Made by a program: the position numbers and the translations under genes. The notes under the pieces are model-generated. The model did no database searches, was not told where the DNA came from, and worked only from the letters and a program-made list of their open reading frames with translations. Shown in pieces: positions 6,932 to 10,972 of a DNA stretch of 10,972 nucleotides. How positions within the stretch are numbered: the first letter of the stretch is position 1; each line of letters begins with the position of its first letter. Source of the stretch: Larix sibirica (taxonomy: Eukaryota > Streptophyta > Pinopsida > Pinales > Pinaceae); contig NWUY0300010654.1 of assembly GCA_004151065.3 (NCBI GenBank), forward strand, positions 17,437 to 28,408. Reading direction: 5' to 3'.

Positions 6932-7984
6932 ATTGGTACCATTCATGATATATAGCTGATATATAATAACATGTACAAGATATACCTATGGATTTTAAGC
7001 TGAGTCACTTTAGGTATTGAGACAAGTAGAGTGACACACATGCATTAAATTATTTAGGAGCATCGATAGAAAAATAAATTGAAACATTGGTAGATAGTGT
7101 TTTTGGTGAATTATAAGGAATATGAAGGTAATATATAGTATTGATGATGCTTGGGTTCTATCTAGAGTTTATGTTATACAAATATTTGGAATTGATCATG
7201 ATGGTTTAACAATTAGGTTAACAAATAGAAATTTAATGAGCATTTATATGATGCTGAAATTTACATGGAGGTATAATATGTCTATATTATGCTAACCTAT
7301 TCATGGGATCCTAATTGCTTATATGATGTTAGCAGAATTCCTCCCTTTGTTTCTACCCTTTCATCCTTTTCCCTTTAAAATGTGCAAGTTTAGTTTGGCA
7401 TGCAATTAACTTATTTCCCTTTAGTCTTCATGACGATGAGATTGCATGGTTGTTAATAATAATTTCATGATATTTCATTTACATCAATGGTACATTTGGA
7501 TATGAGCTTTTAGCATAGGAGGCTCTAATTGATTTTGGGATTGCCAATAGGAAAACCGAAATATGTAGTTTCCCAATAGATTGTTAATGATATTGATGAG
7601 GAATAATTCCCATGCATAATATAATTTTTGTATGCCTAAAATAAAGGAGAACTAATTTACTATCGTATTTATCATGGGTTCCCTTTTAAATCACTTGGTG
7701 TGTGATTGTTTCGACATGTTGTGACTCTTTATGGAAATAAATAAAATGTTTTATTTTCAAACAATGGTGGAATTCTATATATTTTGAGGACTATTAATAT
7801 TTTGATAACTTGTTGAAGCTGCAATCTCTTCCCCTTTTTTTTCTTAAATTTTAAAGCCCTTCCTTATATTTTATGTTTATTTTACCCCCTTAGATTTTAA
7901 AAGTATGTAGAGTTAGGTGCCTTAAAAAAATGTAACACTTATAATTTTTTTGTTTGTTTTATTTCAGAGAAAAATTCAAAATTT
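6932..7984. other. Non-coding spacer, nothing recognised
   Basis: AT-rich sequence with stops in all frames. I see no gene, RNA gene, LTR end or tandem array. A pyrimidine-rich stretch (about 7825-7900) precedes the tandem array on the right. The left boundary of the presumed third element must lie here or within the array, but no TG terminus could be placed. Confidence 0.4.
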
Positions 7985-7986
7985 TT

Positions 7987-8460
7987 CCGAAATAGTCGGT
8001 GTAAAATTCCATTTCATCCCAAAACAGTTGGACTAAAAGTCTGTTTCACGCCGAAACGGTCGAAGAAGAAAGTCATTTTTCGTCGATGAGAAAGCAGGCA
8101 ATTTCGATAATGCCCCGAAATAATCAGGCTACGATATATTTTCAGCTCCGATCGAACTACTTGTTATTTTCTCGCCGAAATGGTCATTACCATATCAGTA
8201 TTTGCTCCTATATTCAATGGACCCCATTAACATTTTGCATCAGCGGTTGTGTGCAAATTGTGAATAAAGTGGTAGCTAGAAACGAACCAACACAAAACCA
8301 AGTGGTATGAAAAAATAATCCATCACAAAATTAAGTTGTAGTCTGAAACATGCCGATGTGAAATTAAGTTGTAACCTGAAAAGAACCAGCATAAAACCAA
8401 TTTCTAGCCCGAAACGAGACGCATCAAAATCATTTTGTCATCGATTTTCTGTTGTGATAG
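7987..8460. repeat. Degenerate 32-33 bp tandem array upstream of a promoter-like region
   Basis: Units begin with a CCGAAA-like core. Cores fall at 7987, 8019 and 8051 (exactly 32 apart), 8115 (64 further on), 8148, 8175, 8207, then about 8277, 8307, 8343, 8376, 8409 and 8441. Each core is followed by a GTC/GCATCAAAAT-like middle and a TTTGT-like end. There is one unclear gap near 8220-8275. Consensus roughly CCGAAACGGTC---CAAAAT-A-TTTGT. It sits just upstream of the TATA-like box and may be a promoter-proximal (enhancer-type) repeat of an LTR; that role is inference. Confidence 0.75.
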
Positions 8461-8545
8461 CACCGATTGAAGTCATGTGAAAAGGGAATTTCCCACCAGT
8501 GAAAAATTAATGAGCATTTAATGAATTGAAGGGTTAAGAATTAGA

Positions 8546-8553
8546 TTTAAAAA
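8546..8553 (+). promoter_or_regulatory. Possible TATA-type core promoter
   Basis: TTTAAAAA in a GATTTAAAAAGGGGG context is followed about 30 bases later by a CT-rich stretch (CCCTATTGCTCTC, about 8577-8589) that could be the transcription start. It lies between the 32-bp array and the putative leader exons, which is the main reason for the call. Confidence 0.35.
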
Positions 8554-8574
8554 GGGGGAAAACCTGTTCTAATT

Positions 8575-9730
8575 TCCCTATTGCTCTCAAAACACCATTT
8601 TCTTTTCTAGAGCCATCTAAAGCGTTTCTTCTGCTAGATCACAAGCCACCTCAAGGACACGATCCGCCTTGTAAGGTAGGTGTCTCTGTCCAACATGGTA
8701 AATGTGTCTATTTTGGATTGAAGATTATAGGTTTAGGTAAAAAAACCATTTGTTTTTAGTTTCCATAGTCTTGTGCCATTCTTTTGTTTGAAATAGAGTA
8801 CCCTTCCACATTATATGTTGTGATAGGAAAGAAACTCTGAACCATGACCAGGGAGGCTCGTGTTGATTGTTATCAGATAACCTTTAGATTGAGCATGGTT
8901 TATGCCCTTTCCTTGGCCTGATTGTTAAACTTTCATTTATTATCCCTGCAGATTTTATTGAGTGCGCCCGAGATGAGAGATTAACTCCCACGAGTCCCGG
9001 GATAGAGAGTTGCTTGCGAAATCCATCAACAGTGCATCCTTTGGAATCTACCTGGGTATAAAGGGAGGATTAAACCCTATATTTTTGAGTTGGTTGGTTA
9101 AAGGAACAGTTGAAAATTACACAACTTTGGTCTCTTTTGATTTGTAGTCGACATGGTCAATAAATTTGGCCACTTAGATATTTTGTTTATTTGCATATAT
9201 ACTGCATTTTAGCACTTTTGGTTTCAGAAATAGGGCATATTTAAACTAGTTTTATGGTAGTATGAATGATTGAACTTGGGGTTAACATAAGCAAATAAAA
9301 GGTTTACTCAATATTTGATAGGAATTCTTTGCATTACCATTATTTACTTAGTATGAACCCTATAATCTGATGGAAAATGATTAGAAAACCATGAAAGTAT
9401 AGACTATCATTTAAAAATTGTTAGTTCATTGATTTAATATTTTCTAAAATGATCATTCTTGTTTGATAGAGAAATCATAATGTATGATTTTTAGATTTTT
9501 CATAGAGGTTGTTTTAGTCCCACACTCTTTTCACATAATAACTTGCATGGGAAGTAAATTTGTAGTTGGATTGATAGCTTGAAAGAGTTAGAATACACAT
9601 AGAATATGGATAATATTGAGTATGAGCAAACTAGGCTATTTTATATTTGATTAGAAGACCTCATTGTTTTATTTGGATTGAGCTACAAACATAGACAATA
9701 TAAAGTCTTTATATTGCTTTTGTGTTTCAG
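8575..9730 (+). other. Putative spliced 5' leader of the downstream reading frame
   Basis: A possible first exon ends at a strong donor, AAG/GTAGGT after 8675 (a weaker overlapping GTAAGG donor lies at 8671). A plausible acceptor CCCTGCAG ends at 8951, starting a relatively GC-rich middle exon (about 8952-9055) with a weak donor CTGG/GTATAAA. A good pyrimidine-rich acceptor TTTTGTGTTTCAG ends at 9730, ten bases before the ATG of the long frame. The intervening stretches (8676-8951 and about 9056-9730) are AT-rich and gene-free, as expected of introns. An alternative is that the 8952-9055 block is LTR or primer-site sequence of an element. No transcript evidence is available. Confidence 0.3.
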
Positions 9731-9739
9731 GACTTAGAT

Positions 9740-10972
9740 ATGTATAGACAATCTAGTAAGGGCAAAGTCAAAGTGGTATAATCCGACTCAGACATTGAAA
9801 TAGTTCCAGAAATCACCATGGAAACTTTGTTTGAAGACACAAGAGCTATCACTAGAGTAGTTCCTGAATACAAATGGGGAAAAATCTACCATCTCATTAG
9901 AGATAAAATTGTGTTCGATGCCTTGATTGAGGAAATAACAATATATAAAAATATAAATAAATATGGAATTCATAAGGAAGCTACTAGGCTAGAAATATTC
10001 CCATGTTTCGAAGTCATACGTTGGATCTTACCACATGTCGATGCAAAGTTTAGAATCATTTTAGGGGTACCATATAATGTGGGCCCATAAGCACACTAGC
10101 TTTTAGAAGATCATCTGTGAAGAGTTTATAATACCTCTGCATAAACTAATTTCAATGAAGAGCCAAATTGTACGTCAAATGCAGCATTGGAGGTAATCAA
10201 TGAGTATGGAGACTATTATTTCACACCAGAAGGAACCTATATTCGGATGTACGAAGGCACCAAAAGCCCTTCTTTGATACCAAAGTATGTTACATATTAT
10301 GTTTTCCTAAAGGACGTAGTTAGACAAGTTTTTATAAATGGAGTCAAAATTTTTTTGCATGATAATAAAAATGCCTCGTATCATCCATTTCCTTTCAATG
10401 TTGGAGCATATAAGTTCACCAAGGTCAAGGGGGTTGATAAATTTGTGAAGGAATTAGAAGCATACCATTTTTAGGAGAAAATTTTCATCATAAATGACAG
10501 TTTACAGAAGGCATCCAAGCACTGTGTGTCATGCAAGATTAATTTCGAATATTCTGATCACTTATTAAAAGACGAATAAGTGTACAAGAGAGCAAAATAC
10601 ATAGCAGACTTGAATAAGCGGTTTAGTAGGAAAATAGAAACAAGCTCAAGCCAAACAACAAGAGCCTCGAAAGAGACAAAATAAATAAAAGCTAATGAAG
10701 AAGCTATAGTGGTAGAAAAGAAAAAGTAGATGTAGGAGGAAAATCTACCAAAGGAAAATGAAAAAATATTACAAGAATAAGTACTAGAAAAGAAACTACA
10801 AGAAGAGCAATTGGCTAAGTAGGAGGAAGAAAGAAGACTAAAAGAGGAGGAGGTAAGAATAAAAGAAGAACAAGAAAAAGAAAATAAGGAAGCTTCCAAG
10901 AAGGAACAAAATAAATTGCAAGATGAAGCCAATAAGAGAAAAGAAGAAGAAGAGAAGATCAAGAAAGTTGTG
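9740..10972 (+). pseudogene. Degenerate long reading frame with C-terminal coiled coil, continues past window
   Basis: One frame can be followed from ATG 9740 to the window end, 411 codons, with no apparent frameshift but twelve stops: TAA at 9779, 10088, 10142, 10577, 10682, 10778; TAG at 10097, 10472, 10727, 10733, 10820; TGA at 10118. Protein-like sequence persists on both sides of each stop. An acidic SDSDIEIVPE segment lies near the start (about codons 15-24), followed by a globular-looking region (codons about 30-290, with aromatic and hydrophobic blocks such as EYGDYYFTPEGTYIRMYEG), then from about codon 320 a very charged Lys/Glu/Gln-rich segment typical of a long coiled coil. Three-quarters or more of the stops fall where Gln would suit the context. 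An intron-type acceptor lies just upstream. I do not recognise the family. A retroelement gag-like or accessory protein is possible, as is a repeat-associated plant gene. It is certainly non-functional as read with the standard code. Confidence 0.6.

Noticed and set aside
8086-8310. Plus-strand frame of 74 codons
   Set aside because: It lies inside the 32-bp tandem array and changes phase with the repeats; no coding signal.
5818-8460. CRISPR array
   Set aside because: Repeats are contiguous and degenerate with no unique spacers, and the context is a plant nuclear genome.
8484-8494. GGGAATTTCCC palindrome-like motif resembling an animal kappa-B site
   Set aside because: Plants have no NF-kB proteins, and a single 11-bp motif carries no weight here.
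8960-9020. tRNA-like or primer-site-like block (GCGCCCGAGA ... CGAGTCCCGGG)
   Set aside because: It is GC-rich with a vague T-loop resemblance, but no cloverleaf, no paired acceptor stem and no standard primer-site sequence could be made from it.
10558-10962. Minus-strand Ser/Phe-rich open frame of 134 codons
   Set aside because: It is the exact antisense of the Lys/Glu-rich coiled coil; GAA/AAG-rich sequence automatically leaves the opposite strand open.
9740-10972. Reassigned genetic code with TAA and TAG read as Gln
   Set aside because: It would make most of the frame open, but one TGA remains, CAA/CAG are used about equally often, and the plant-type primer sites and the plant-like S19 relic argue for a standard nuclear code. 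C-to-T decay explains the pattern more simply.

Overview
The window looks like repeat-rich intergenic DNA from a seed plant with a large nuclear genome. A gymnosperm is plausible but not proven. The grounds are: LTR-retrotransposon primer-binding sites of the plant initiator-Met tRNA type, a plant-like cytosolic ribosomal protein S19 relic, long AT-rich non-coding stretches, plant-style splice and TATA signals, and no intact long gene on either strand. I see no functional protein-coding gene.

Layout. Positions 1-800 are AT-rich and empty of genes, followed by a 104/106-bp tandem dimer (805-1014). A degraded, intronless ribosomal protein S19 copy lies on the minus strand (1402-1799), next to an unassigned near-open plus-strand stretch (1848-2360) and a zone of degenerate TCTCCAC/CTTCAC motifs (2370-2960). 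A segment of about 1 kb is then present twice in tandem (2723-3705 and 3707-4766, about 99% identical apart from a 75-bp deletion). The second copy carries a complete 259-bp LTR (4294-4552, TGTTAGG...CCTAACA) and its tRNA-iMet primer-binding site on the minus strand (element 1). A second minus-strand element (element 2) runs from 4708 to 6931: two badly diverged LTRs, a polypurine tract, a primer-binding site and a 928-bp internal region with no reverse transcriptase. It fits a short non-autonomous LTR retrotransposon. Its leader holds an array of 22-bp repeats.

From 6932 to 7984 I see no feature. From 7987 to about 8460 there is a diverged tandem array with a 32-33 bp period, then a TATA-like box (8546-8553), possible spliced leader exons, and one long reading frame from 9740 to the window end (10972). 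That frame has twelve stop codons and no apparent frameshift, and its last third is a charged coiled coil. I infer a third repeat element in plus orientation, but no LTR ends were found and the protein family is not recognised.

The pieces do not form a working pathway. Together they record nested and neighbouring retroelement insertions, gene-copy capture or retroposition, short tandem duplication and mutational decay dominated by changes that fit C-to-T. Two single N bases (3706 and 4884) sit exactly at the junctions of tandem duplications, so part of the structure may be an assembly artefact.
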